Below are positions 51,932 through 60,357 of a stretch of DNA of 64,000 bases, piece by piece. The stretch comes from JBNPEO01 sp050490315 (lineage in GTDB: Bacteria > Actinomycetota > Actinomycetes > Actinomycetales > Micrococcaceae). Numbering within the stretch: the stretch's first letter is position 1; every line of letters starts with the position of its first letter. The DNA is taken from contig NZ_JBNPEO010000001.1 in NCBI RefSeq assembly GCF_050490315.1, forward strand, positions 248,001 to 312,000, given 5' to 3'. The translations under genes were made by a program, and so were the position numbers. The notes beneath the pieces are model-generated. The model was given only the letters and a program-made list of their open reading frames with translations, was not told where the DNA came from and made no database searches.

Positions 51932-53758
51932 GTGACTTCACAACTGCCCCCAGAGCCCGTACTCGACTCGATGGCATCCGCGCGACTGGCCGTGGAAACG
52001 CTGATCGGCTACGGGGTGAAATACGTGGTGCTGGCCCCAGGATCCCGCTCTGCGCCCCTGGCTTACGCGCTTGCCGAGGCAGAATCCGCAGACCGCATCC
52101 GTGTCCTCATCCGCACCGATGAGCGAGTGGCAGGATTCACCGCACTGGGGCTCGCACTGGGGAGTGGCGCCCCGGCGGGCATCGTGACCACATCCGGGAC
52201 CGCCGTCGGAAACCTCTTGCCCGCGGTGATGGAAGCCAACCACGCGAGCGTCCCCCTGGTGGTGCTCTCCGCCGACCGGCCCACCGAGCTACGCGGAACC
52301 GGAGCTAACCAGACCACAGTGCAGTTCGACCTTTTTGCTGAGCATGCCCGTTTTGCTGTGGATGTTGCCGCGGGGGATTCACCAGTCTCAGCGATACGCA
52401 CTGCTCTCCTGGCCGCCAAAGGTGAGCTGCCGGGCACGCCAGCCGGCCCCGTACAGGTCAACCTCGCCTTCCGCGACCCGCTCACCCCGCCGCTGGACGG
52501 CACGGATTGGGCAGAGCAACCGGCTACAGGTTTTGCTGACGCCGCTTTTCCTGGCGGTGTTCAGGCTGACGCCGCTTCCGACGACGATGCAGACTGGCGC
52601 TTTGAAGTGTTGCCTTACCAGCCAGTAGGGGAGTGCCCCGGGCGGGCAGTTGTGGTGGCAGGCCACGCCACCAGTGCCGAGGCTGGGCGCGAGGCCGAAT
52701 ACTTTGCCCGAGTTCACGGCTTGCCTCTCTTGGCCGAGCCATCCTCCAACGCACGTTTTGGGCCCAACGCTGTGGGACCGTACCGGCTACTGCTCGCCGA
52801 ATCCGGGCCCGAAGGATTGCTTGCCGTAGATCGGGTGATCGTGTTTGGACGGCCTACCTTGTCCCGGCCCGTTGCCGCTCTGCTGGCCCGCACGGATATT
52901 CCGCGTGCTTTATACGTTCCGCGGCCAGTCGCCTGGTTCGACGAAGGCAAGCGCACCGAAACCGTGATCGACGACTGGGAAGAGCTGTCATTGTTTGCCG
53001 GGCGTGGTGAAGACGGCTGGCTTGAGGCATGGCAAGCCGCGGGGGCTGCAGCAGAGGGCGCGCTCGCTGAGGTGCTAGGTGCTTCTGGGTTGTCCGGGCG
53101 GGCCGGACTGACAGAGCCCCAGCCGCTCACAGGTCCTGCCGTGGCGCGGCGCGTCTGGGCTGCTCACAATGGGGCAACGGGTGTCTCAGGGGCGGCCTTG
53201 GTCCTCGGCTCCTCCAACCCGATCAGGGATGTTGACCTCGCCGGGCAGCCCGTGGTTTCACCAGAAGGCACCTCACCCGGGAACGTCTACGCTAACCGCG
53301 GCCTTGCCGGGATCGACGGCACCATCTCAACGGCCACGGGCGTGATGTTCTCCAGCTCAACCCCCACGCGGGTTCTTCTCGGAGACCTCACTTTCCTGCA
53401 CGACGTCGGCGCACTGCTCACCCCACCTGACGAACCCGACTGGCCGCTCCAAATCGTTGTCCTCAACGACTCCGGGGGCGGGATCTTCTCCGTCTTGGAG
53501 CACGGGCAGCTCGGCGAAAAACCACGGTACGCGGCCGCCGTCGAACGTTACTTTGGCACCCCGCACACGGTGGACATTGCGCACCTTGCCGCGGCGTACG
53601 GCATCGCGCACCGTGTGGTGAGCACTGGCGCCGAACTCGAGGATGCTCTGGCCGAGGCCATCACCGGCCGCAGTATCATCGAGGTCCGCACCACTCGCGA
53701 CACCCTGCGCAATCTCCACGCTCGCATCAAGTCTTCGGTGAACGCCGCACTCCGCTAA
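51932..53758 (+). CDS. menD: 2-succinyl-5-enolpyruvyl-6-hydroxy-3-cyclohexene-1-carboxylate synthase
   Basis: 608-residue thiamine-diphosphate enzyme joining isochorismate and 2-oxoglutarate in menaquinone synthesis. YVVLAPGSRSAPLAYAL, IRTDERVAGFTALG, TTSGTAVGNLLPAVMEA, SADRPTELRGTGANQT and LGDLTFLHDVGALL ... VVLNDSGGGIFS are the MenD hallmarks. GTG start at 51932. A copy of a 60-nt palindrome follows the stop codon immediately. Confidence 0.95.
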   Translation: MTSQLPPEPVLDSMASARLAVETLIGYGVKYVVLAPGSRSAPLAYALAEAESADRIRVLIRTDERVAGFTALGLALGSGAPAGIVTTSGTAVGNLLPAVMEANHASVPLVVLSADRPTELRGTGANQTTVQFDLFAEHARFAVDVAAGDSPVSAIRTALLAAKGELPGTPAGPVQVNLAFRDPLTPPLDGTDWAEQPATGFADAAFPGGVQADAASDDDADWRFEVLPYQPVGECPGRAVVVAGHATSAEAGREAEYFARVHGLPLLAEPSSNARFGPNAVGPYRLLLAESGPEGLLAVDRVIVFGRPTLSRPVAALLARTDIPRALYVPRPVAWFDEGKRTETVIDDWEELSLFAGRGEDGWLEAWQAAGAAAEGALAEVLGASGLSGRAGLTEPQPLTGPAVARRVWAAHNGATGVSGAALVLGSSNPIRDVDLAGQPVVSPEGTSPGNVYANRGLAGIDGTISTATGVMFSSSTPTRVLLGDLTFLHDVGALLTPPDEPDWPLQIVVLNDSGGGIFSVLEHGQLGEKPRYAAAVERYFGTPHTVDIAHLAAAYGIAHRVVSTGAELEDALAEAITGRSIIEVRTTRDTLRNLHARIKSSVNAALR

Positions 53759-53820
53759 CCGCTACAAAAAAGGACATTCGCACCCCGGATTCCGGATGCG
53801 AATGTCTAATTTCGTAGCGG
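53759..53820. repeat. 60-nt palindrome, first copy
   Basis: GCTACAAAAAAGGACAT and its near complement form a long stem around the loop with CCCCGGATTCCGGA. It is about 90% identical to the copy at 55019-55080 but with mismatches in the right arm (TCTAATTTC in place of TCCTTTTTT). It may terminate menD transcription. Confidence 0.85.
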
Positions 53821-53929
53821 AAAAGGTGGGGATCGTGTGGAGGAGTAGTCCCGAACGAATTCGCGCACGCTGTCCACATACGGCTCAACGCGCCTATTGC
53901 CTCGGCTGCGTTCCCGCGAGAGTAGAAGC

Positions 53930-54985
53930 ATGTCCCTCCAACCGTTGATCCTGACGCGAACAGCTACCACAGGCCTAGGCGCACGAACCCTTGCTAGGCA
54001 AGCGAAATCCGGCGAACTCGTTCGGCTCAGGGCAGGCGTTTACCTCGAGACGGGCACCTGGAACGCACTCGCACCCTGGGACAAAGACTTGCACCGCATC
54101 CGCGCCTGCGCCGAATCGTTCCGCTCACGGACAGTTTTCTGCCGCGATTCGGCCGCGCTGCTGTGGCACCTACCTCTCAGAAGTACGACGCCGGTACACG
54201 CCTACACGTCCGACGCTCGCGGTGGGCGTTCACGCAACGGAGTGGTGCGTCACCACGTTCCGGATGGGGGAGGGGACGCCGTTCAGCGGTACGGCGTTCT
54301 GGTCTCCAGCCGGGTCCGGACTGTGCAGGACCTTTTGGTGTACGCCACTTTTCCCGATGCGATTATGGCTACGGATCATGCGCTCAATGGCGATGCGAAA
54401 CGCGGGTTTCTTCCATTGGGCCGGACGGAAATTCTGGAGGGCATCGAGGAGCTTTACTCGGCCGACGGATGCAAGCGACTTACCCAGCGATTGGCCTTTG
54501 CCGATCCGGCGTCGGGCTCTCCGGGCGAATCGCTGAGCCGGGCAATGATGGAAATTGCAGGCTTCGCTAGGCCGCGTCTGCAACACGAGTTTTATGATCG
54601 CCAGGGTTTAGTGGCGCGCACCGACTTCGATTGGCCAGCCCCGGACAGCATTCGTGGTGGAGCGGCAAGTGGCGGCGCTGGTTCCGGCCCCTTTGGTGGT
54701 GGAACCTTTGGCGCCTCTGGCACTTTAGCCGCACTACCGTCGTCGGACTCTATTCTGGTGGGCGAGTTCGACGGTGCTGTGAAGTATCAGAAGATTGAGT
54801 ACACGAATGGACGCAGCGCCTCGGAGATTGTGCAGGCCGAGAAACGGCGTGAGGACAGGATCCGCGCATTGGGTCCGCGAGTTATTCGCTGGGGATGGCA
54901 AGAACTGCAAAGCCTAGACCGGTTCAACAAGTTCCTCAGCGACAGCGGGGTCCCACGCAGGCCGTCCCGCTCCGCACTCGCTTAA
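53930..54985 (+). CDS. AbiEi/DUF559-type protein with endonuclease-like C-terminus
   Basis: About 351 residues. The N-terminal part (ARTLARQAKSGELVRLRAGVYL) is the winged-helix/AbiEi-like domain often found before DUF559. The C-terminus has a PD-(D/E)xK look: GESLSRAMMEIAGF, ARTDFDWP (Asp), VGEFDGAVKYQ (Glu-x-Asp) and IRALGPRVIRWGW. Between the Asp and Glu strands sits a Gly/Ala/Ser-rich insert of about 35 residues (codons near 54645-54755). Function of these very common actinobacterial proteins is unknown. ATG 53930 is chosen over the earlier GTG/CTG. Bracketed by two palindrome copies. Confidence 0.8.
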   Translation: MSLQPLILTRTATTGLGARTLARQAKSGELVRLRAGVYLETGTWNALAPWDKDLHRIRACAESFRSRTVFCRDSAALLWHLPLRSTTPVHAYTSDARGGRSRNGVVRHHVPDGGGDAVQRYGVLVSSRVRTVQDLLVYATFPDAIMATDHALNGDAKRGFLPLGRTEILEGIEELYSADGCKRLTQRLAFADPASGSPGESLSRAMMEIAGFARPRLQHEFYDRQGLVARTDFDWPAPDSIRGGAASGGAGSGPFGGGTFGASGTLAALPSSDSILVGEFDGAVKYQKIEYTNGRSASEIVQAEKRREDRIRALGPRVIRWGWQELQSLDRFNKFLSDSGVPRRPSRSALA

Positions 54986-55018
54986 CTCCGCATTCGCTTA
55001 GCTCCGCCGCCCTCAAAA

Positions 55019-55080
55019 CCGCTACAAAAAAGGACATCCGCACCCCGGATTCCGGATGCGAATGTCCTTTTTTGTAGCGA
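55019..55080. terminator. 60-nt palindrome, second copy, bidirectional terminator
   Basis: A stem of more than 20 bp with AAAAAAGGACAT and ATGTCCTTTTTT arms between the convergent DUF559-type gene and the ABC operon. The A-tract/T-tract arrangement gives a U-run in both directions. Confidence 0.85.
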
Positions 55081-55089
55081 AAACAGGAA

Positions 55090-55866
55090 CTACAGTACGC
55101 GGCTGAGGAACTCCTTGGTTCGGGCATGTTGCGGGTTGGCGATGATCTCGCGAGGATCGCCACTTTCCACCACAACGCCGCCATCCATAAACGTGAGCCG
55201 GTCGCCGACTTCGCGGGCAAAACCAATCTCGTGAGTTACCACAATCATGGTCATACCGGACTTGGCCAGATCCTTCATCACGTTGAGCACATCGCCCACC
55301 AGTTCAGGGTCCAGAGCGGAAGTAGGCTCATCAAAGAGCATCAATTCCGGCTCCATGGCCAACGCCCGTGCAATTGCCACACGCTGCTGCTGACCACCAG
55401 AGAGCTGTGCAGGGTAGTGGCCAGAGCGATCACCCAAGCCCACCCGGTCCAGCAACTCGAGAGCCTTCTTTTTGGCCACAGCCTTGGGTACACGCTTGAC
55501 CTGTACCGGAGCTTCCATCACGTTCTGCAAAGCAGTCTTGTGAGGGAAGAGGTTGAAGCGCTGGAAGACCATTCCGATTTCGCGGCGCTGGGCCGAGATT
55601 TCCTTGGTCTTCAGATCGTGCAAGCGGCCATTGACTTCGCGGTAACCGATCAGGTCACCACCCACGGAAATGCGTCCAGCGCTGATGGTTTCCAGCAGGT
55701 TCACACAACGAAGCATGGTGGACTTTCCGGAGCCCGAGGGGCCAATTACCACGGAGACTTCGCCTTGGTTGACAGTGAGATCAATCCCGCGCAGAACGTG
55801 GTGGTGGCCGTAGAACTTATGCAGCCCTTCGATCCGGACTAGCGGCTCGGCGGTGTTAGCCGTCAT
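55090..55866 (-). CDS. Polar amino acid ABC transporter, ATP-binding protein
   Basis: 258 residues, GlnQ/HisP type. Walker A GPSGSGKST, Q-loop MVFQRFNLFPH, signature LSGGQQQRVAIARAL, Walker B LMLFDEPTSALDP and the switch His in VVTHEIGFAREV. It energises uptake by the preceding permease and binding protein. The start overlaps the permease stop by four bases. Substrate is probably glutamate, glutamine or a related polar amino acid. Confidence 0.95.
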   Translation of the reverse strand: MTANTAEPLVRIEGLHKFYGHHHVLRGIDLTVNQGEVSVVIGPSGSGKSTMLRCVNLLETISAGRISVGGDLIGYREVNGRLHDLKTKEISAQRREIGMVFQRFNLFPHKTALQNVMEAPVQVKRVPKAVAKKKALELLDRVGLGDRSGHYPAQLSGGQQQRVAIARALAMEPELMLFDEPTSALDPELVGDVLNVMKDLAKSGMTMIVVTHEIGFAREVGDRLTFMDGGVVVESGDPREIIANPQHARTKEFLSRVL

Positions 55867-56924
55867 TTTGAGTCCTCCTTCGGATCTTCCGCGGTGGCCG
55901 CGGACTCGGGTGCACCAGCTGGTGCAGCAACAGTCTCAGTGGCAGCGGTTACAGGCCCAACATGAGCACCACTCTTGAATGCACTGTTGGCCTTGGCTGC
56001 GGCGGCGTTCACCGGAGCGGGCGAGAGGTTGTCTACGCCCTTTCCGTAGTACGCCTCGATGTAGTGCTGGCCAACCATCAACAAGCTGGTGATGACCAGG
56101 TACCAAATTGCGGCAACCAGTAGCAACGGAATTGGCATGTACGTGCGGTTAGCCAAGGAGTTGGTGGCGAAAGTCAGGTCGAGTGTGAACGGCACGGCTA
56201 GAACCAACGAGGTGGTCTTGAGCATGCCGATGGTCTCGTTGCCTGTTGGTGGAACTATCACACGCATGGCCTGAGGCAGAATAATCCGCCACATGATCTT
56301 GCCCTTGGACATGCCCAGAGCCTCAGCGGCTTCCATCTGGCCCTTGTCTACAGACTTCAGGCCGGCCCGGAAAATCTCGGCAAGGTAAGCAGATTCGTTC
56401 AGGCCTAGACCCAAAATGGCGCCCACCAAAGTGGTGATCACGCTGGCAGTATCCAGACTGAACCACTCGGGACCGAACGGGATGCCCGCGCTGATCTTTG
56501 GGTAGAGGACCGAGATCAGTCCCCAGAAAATCAACTGGGTGTAAACCGGTGTACCGCGGAAAAACCAAACCCATACCCAGCTGGACCAGCGGAATACCGG
56601 GTTGTCCGACTGCCTCATAAACGCCAAGAGGATTGCCAGCACAATTGCCAGCACCATTGACGCTACGGTGAGCAACAAAGTCCAGCCCACACCTTGGACA
56701 ACTTTGGTGTCCAAAATGTAGGTGGCAACGATGTCCCAGCGGAAGCGTGGGTTGGTGAAAAGGCTCTGCAAAATCAGAGCCAAAACACCAAGAATTACGA
56801 CGGCGCTAATCCAGCGCCCGGGGTGACGCACCGGTACTGCTTTGTTCAGTACCGGTGCGTCAGTGTCCTTGTGATGGGGGGCCATCATTCCACCTGTGGA
56901 GTTCGGGGTGGCGGAATGGCTCAA
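55863..56924 (-). CDS. Polar amino acid ABC transporter, permease
   Basis: 353 residues, HisM/GlnP type with about five or six helices and the coupling segment ESAYLAEIFRAGLKSVDKGQMEAAEALGMSKGKIMWRIILPQAMR (the EAA loop, in the middle). Extra Ala/Pro-rich tail of about 60 residues after the last helix and an N-terminal extension of about 35. A TTG start at 56924 overlaps the binding-protein stop; ATG 56888 or 56885 may be used instead. Confidence 0.92.
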   Translation of the reverse strand: MSHSATPNSTGGMMAPHHKDTDAPVLNKAVPVRHPGRWISAVVILGVLALILQSLFTNPRFRWDIVATYILDTKVVQGVGWTLLLTVASMVLAIVLAILLAFMRQSDNPVFRWSSWVWVWFFRGTPVYTQLIFWGLISVLYPKISAGIPFGPEWFSLDTASVITTLVGAILGLGLNESAYLAEIFRAGLKSVDKGQMEAAEALGMSKGKIMWRIILPQAMRVIVPPTGNETIGMLKTTSLVLAVPFTLDLTFATNSLANRTYMPIPLLLVAAIWYLVITSLLMVGQHYIEAYYGKGVDNLSPAPVNAAAAKANSAFKSGAHVGPVTAATETVAAPAGAPESAATAEDPKEDSK

Positions 56925-57859
56925 GAGCCAGCCGCCGGGTTGACCTCGGCCTTGTCGATGGCGCCCTCAGGGTTGTTCCAGCCCTCGAGGATCTTCTTGT
57001 ACGAACCATCTGACATCAACTTGGTGAGCGTCTTCTGGATGACATCAGCCAAGGCGGTGTCCGACTTTGCAATGGCAATGCCCTGAGGTGCAGCGTCGTA
57101 GACCTCGCCGAACTTCTCGAGTGCACCGTTGGTTTTGGCAACAGCGTTACCGATGATCGGTGAGTCAGCAGCCATGGCATCGATGCTGCCGTTGACCAGA
57201 CGAGTGGTGACATCAGTCTGGTTCTTGAGGGTTACAACGTCGATGGCCTTTTTGCCGTCAGCTACACACTTCTTGCTGCGCGTGGAGAGGTCCGGGTCTT
57301 CCTGGACGGTTCCGGTCTGCACGCCGATGGAGCGTCCGCAAATGTCATCGAGGGAGAACTTCTTGGGGTTGTCCTTCTGGACAGCCCAGCCGGTGCCGGC
57401 GTTGAAGTAGCTCACCATGTTTACAGCGGCGAGGCGTTCCTTGGTGATTGTGAAGGAGGAAATGCCGAGATCGTACTTGGGGCCCAATGCCGGGAGGATG
57501 CCGGTGAACTCGGCCGTTTGGACCTGAACCTTCAGGCCCAAAGTGGCGCCAATCGCCTTGGCGATGTCGACGTCGTAACCTACCGGGGTCTGGCCATCGG
57601 TGGCCAAGAATTCGGCCGGCTCGTAGGACGTGTCTGCACCGACGGTCAGTGTGCCCTTGGCCTTGATGGCTGCGGGAACCAATGCTGCAAGCGCATCATC
57701 CTTCTGGATGGTGCTGGGATCGAAGCTTGCAGCGCCACCGCTGCTTGCACCGGCGCCGGGGGTGCCGGTTTCGGAAGCGTTGGTGCATCCGGTCAGTGCG
57801 AGGGCGCCGACGGCGAAGACTGCCAGGGCTTTAGCCACAGTCTTGGATTGGATCTGCAT
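56921..57859 (-). CDS. Polar amino acid ABC transporter, substrate-binding lipoprotein
   Basis: About 312 residues: a lipoprotein signal with lipobox LTGC, then a type 3 periplasmic-binding fold (GTLTVGADTSYEPAEF, VGYDVDIAKAIGATLG, DLGISSFTITKERLAAVNMVSYF, GRSIGVQTGTVQE). First gene of a binding protein-permease-ATPase operon. ATG 57859 follows AAGGTAAAG; the longer frame to 57943 adds no signal. The promoter lies in 57860-57960. Confidence 0.93.
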   Translation of the reverse strand: MQIQSKTVAKALAVFAVGALALTGCTNASETGTPGAGASSGGAASFDPSTIQKDDALAALVPAAIKAKGTLTVGADTSYEPAEFLATDGQTPVGYDVDIAKAIGATLGLKVQVQTAEFTGILPALGPKYDLGISSFTITKERLAAVNMVSYFNAGTGWAVQKDNPKKFSLDDICGRSIGVQTGTVQEDPDLSTRSKKCVADGKKAIDVVTLKNQTDVTTRLVNGSIDAMAADSPIIGNAVAKTNGALEKFGEVYDAAPQGIAIAKSDTALADVIQKTLTKLMSDGSYKKILEGWNNPEGAIDKAEVNPAAGS

Positions 57860-58068
57860 GTCTTTACCTTTTGTAGCAGGGGTGATTGGCAAATAAACCG
57901 GCCTTAAGTCTATAGCCGGCTGAGAGAGGTGCGTCACAGTCAACTAATGTTCACCATTGGATACCAAGTGTGGTGTGGAACACAAGTGTGACACGAGGGT
58001 CTCTGTCTCTTATTACAGACTTCTCGGCGCTGAGGTGGAGATGAGGTGGAATCGCGAGGGAGCAAGCC

Positions 58069-58126
58069 TGGAAGCGATCCAGGCGCAAGCCGGGAAGAGA
58101 TCCAGGAGCGATCCAGAAGCGCGCAG
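58069..58126. repeat. Short degenerate direct repeats
   Basis: Three units like AGCGATCCAGG occur in about 55 bp between the ABC operon and the 3' end of menF. No hairpin or gene is recognised in this stretch. Confidence 0.45.
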
Positions 58127-58129
58127 GCG

Positions 58130-59476
58130 TCAGGTTCGCAGGCCGAGGGCTTCGAGCATGGGCCGGAACTTGGCCCACGTCTCTGCAAGTTCAGCAGCCG
58201 GATCTGAGCCAGCAACAATGCCGCAACCTGCATACAAGCGCACCTGCGTGGGGGACTCGATGACGGCTCCACGCAATGCAATACCCCACTCGCCGTTGCC
58301 AGCGCTGTCCAACCAGCCCACCGGTCCCGCGTAGGGTCCCCGCTCCATTTTTTCCAGCTCGCGCAGCAACTCACCGGCCACCGCGGTGGGGGTTCCGCAG
58401 ACGGCAGCAGTGGGATGCAAAGCGTTTATCAGCGCGAGCGAGGTAGGCACATGGCCTTCTGCGTCAGCCAATTCGGCGCGAACGTCGGAGGCCAAATGCC
58501 ATACGTTTGGGAGTTCCAAAATGAAGGGCTCGGTGTGTGCGCTCATCGCTTCAGAGAAGGGCTCAAGCGCCGTGGTCAAGGACGCGATGGCGATCTTGTG
58601 CTCGTGAAGTTGCTTGGCGGAACCGGCCAACATGCGCTCGGCATAGGCCAAACCGTCGCCGTTAGGATCGTGTGCAACCGCATCCCGGCGGTCTAAGGTT
58701 CCTGCCAATACGCGCGCCTGAGCCGTGCGGCCCTCCACCTGAATCAACATCTCCGGGGTGGAACCAACCAGCCCATCCACACCGTAGGTCCAGCAATCCC
58801 GGTAGCGTTGCGCGAGCTCCTTGAGGACCGCGGCCGCATGCACACCGTCGGGAATGGTTGCCACTACATCGCGTGCCAAAACCAACTTCTCCAGCCGTCC
58901 GGTGCCAATTTGTTGAACACCCAAACGGACCGCTTCAGTCCACTCAGACTCGGAGAGGGCGCCAGTGGCAAGTGTTCCCTCGAGCCCACTTCCCACCCCG
59001 GCGGAACTGCCAGCCGAACTGCCAGTTGAACCCACAGCAGAAGGTTCGACGCCGAGCCAACCATCCAGCGCAGCGAGGACATCCGCTGAGGTGATTTCGG
59101 CGTCTTTATACGTTTGCAGCGTGGCCCAAGCGGCGCCGTCCCGCAGTCCTACCACGAGCTCAGGGACTATCAGCCGCGAAAGGTGGTTAGACGTTTTGGA
59201 GAACGCGAAGGAACCAAAAGCCACGGCGCCAGTGCCGGGACGGTTCACCTCGTCGCGAATATCGCCATCCAGAACCAGGTGCTTCCACCACTGTTCCGCG
59301 TTGATAAACCGGTCCGGGCCCGTGGCGGTGAAACGGTCAAGCTCGCCAAAGCCCACCAAACCGGATTCGCGCCGGTTCCAACTGAGCATGTTGTCCCGGA
59401 CTAGGAAAGCAGAAAGCCCCTCGGGGGAGCGGGATTCTCCCAGGGGGACTGTAAGAGCTTTGAGGGTGCCGGTCAT
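58130..59476 (-). CDS. menF: Isochorismate synthase
   Basis: 448 residues; turns chorismate into isochorismate for menaquinone (or a siderophore). The chorismate-binding domain shows ALHPTAAVCGTP, EWGIALRGAVIES, LYAGCGIVAGSDPAAELAETWAKF. The men genes around it favour the menaquinone role. A Ser/Gly-rich insert of about 25 residues lies near residues 145-170 (about 58965-59045). Divergent from menG by 113 bp. Confidence 0.92.
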   Translation of the reverse strand: MTGTLKALTVPLGESRSPEGLSAFLVRDNMLSWNRRESGLVGFGELDRFTATGPDRFINAEQWWKHLVLDGDIRDEVNRPGTGAVAFGSFAFSKTSNHLSRLIVPELVVGLRDGAAWATLQTYKDAEITSADVLAALDGWLGVEPSAVGSTGSSAGSSAGVGSGLEGTLATGALSESEWTEAVRLGVQQIGTGRLEKLVLARDVVATIPDGVHAAAVLKELAQRYRDCWTYGVDGLVGSTPEMLIQVEGRTAQARVLAGTLDRRDAVAHDPNGDGLAYAERMLAGSAKQLHEHKIAIASLTTALEPFSEAMSAHTEPFILELPNVWHLASDVRAELADAEGHVPTSLALINALHPTAAVCGTPTAVAGELLRELEKMERGPYAGPVGWLDSAGNGEWGIALRGAVIESPTQVRLYAGCGIVAGSDPAAELAETWAKFRPMLEALGLRT

Positions 59477-59589
59477 GATGAGACAACATTACTCTGCCGC
59501 CGCGCTGGCCCGAATCTGCTTACCCTCACCGCTCCCGGGCGTTTCTCAGCACGTGGTTAGAAGCCCGGGCAAAGATTTGCGACAATGGG

Positions 59590-60345
59590 ATGGTGACTAG
59601 CGCAGGTAATAGAGCCTCTCTCGATAAGCGTCCGGACGAAGTAGCCAAGATGTTCGACGATGTTGCGCCGCGGTATGACGTGGTCAACGACGTCCTCTCT
59701 ATGGGCCAAACGCGCCGATGGCGAAAAATTGTGTTCGACGCCGTAGGTGCCCGTCCGGGTCAGCGCGTGCTCGATCTTGCTGCCGGGACCGGGACTTCTT
59801 CCGAGCCCTACGCGGACGCTGGAATCGACGTTGTGGCCTGCGACTTCTCCTTGGGGATGCTGCGCACCGGCAAACGACGCCGCCCAGACATCAACTTCAT
59901 TGCGGGCGATGCCACCAACCTGCCGTTCGCGGACAACAGCTTTGATGCGAGCACCATTTCCTTTGGGTTGCGCAACGTCAACCGTCCCAAAGAAGCGCTC
60001 GCTGAGATGTTCCGCGTGACCAAACCTGGCGGACGTATTGTGATTCCGGAGTTTTCCCAACCCGTCATCCCGCTGTGGCGCACCATGTACACCGAGTACC
60101 TCATGCGAGCACTGCCCGCCATTGCCACTAAGGTCTCCTCCAACCCGGACGCTTACGTGTACCTGGCCGAGTCCATTCGTGCTTGGCCGGATCAAGACAA
60201 TCTGAGCCACTGGATGCAGGACGCCGGTTGGGAAGACGTTGCCTACCGCAACCTCAGCGGCGGAATCGTTGCAGTGCACCGAGCCACCAAGCCACTGGTG
60301 TCCGCAACCACTTCCGCGCCGGCCAAGCCCTTGGCGGAAAGCTAA
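59590..60345 (+). CDS. menG: Demethylmenaquinone methyltransferase
   Basis: 251-residue UbiE/MenG enzyme, final ring methylation of menaquinone with S-adenosylmethionine. KMFDDVAPRYDVVNDVLSMGQTRRWR at the start, VLDLAAGTGTSS (cofactor site), FADNSFDASTISFGLRNVNRP and GGIVAVHRA at the end are all family hallmarks. GTG/ATG start at 59590. It begins a row of three genes for menaquinone maturation and its isoprenoid tail. Confidence 0.95.
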   Translation: MVTSAGNRASLDKRPDEVAKMFDDVAPRYDVVNDVLSMGQTRRWRKIVFDAVGARPGQRVLDLAAGTGTSSEPYADAGIDVVACDFSLGMLRTGKRRRPDINFIAGDATNLPFADNSFDASTISFGLRNVNRPKEALAEMFRVTKPGGRIVIPEFSQPVIPLWRTMYTEYLMRALPAIATKVSSNPDAYVYLAESIRAWPDQDNLSHWMQDAGWEDVAYRNLSGGIVAVHRATKPLVSATTSAPAKPLAES

Positions 60346-60357
60346 AGCACCCTCACC

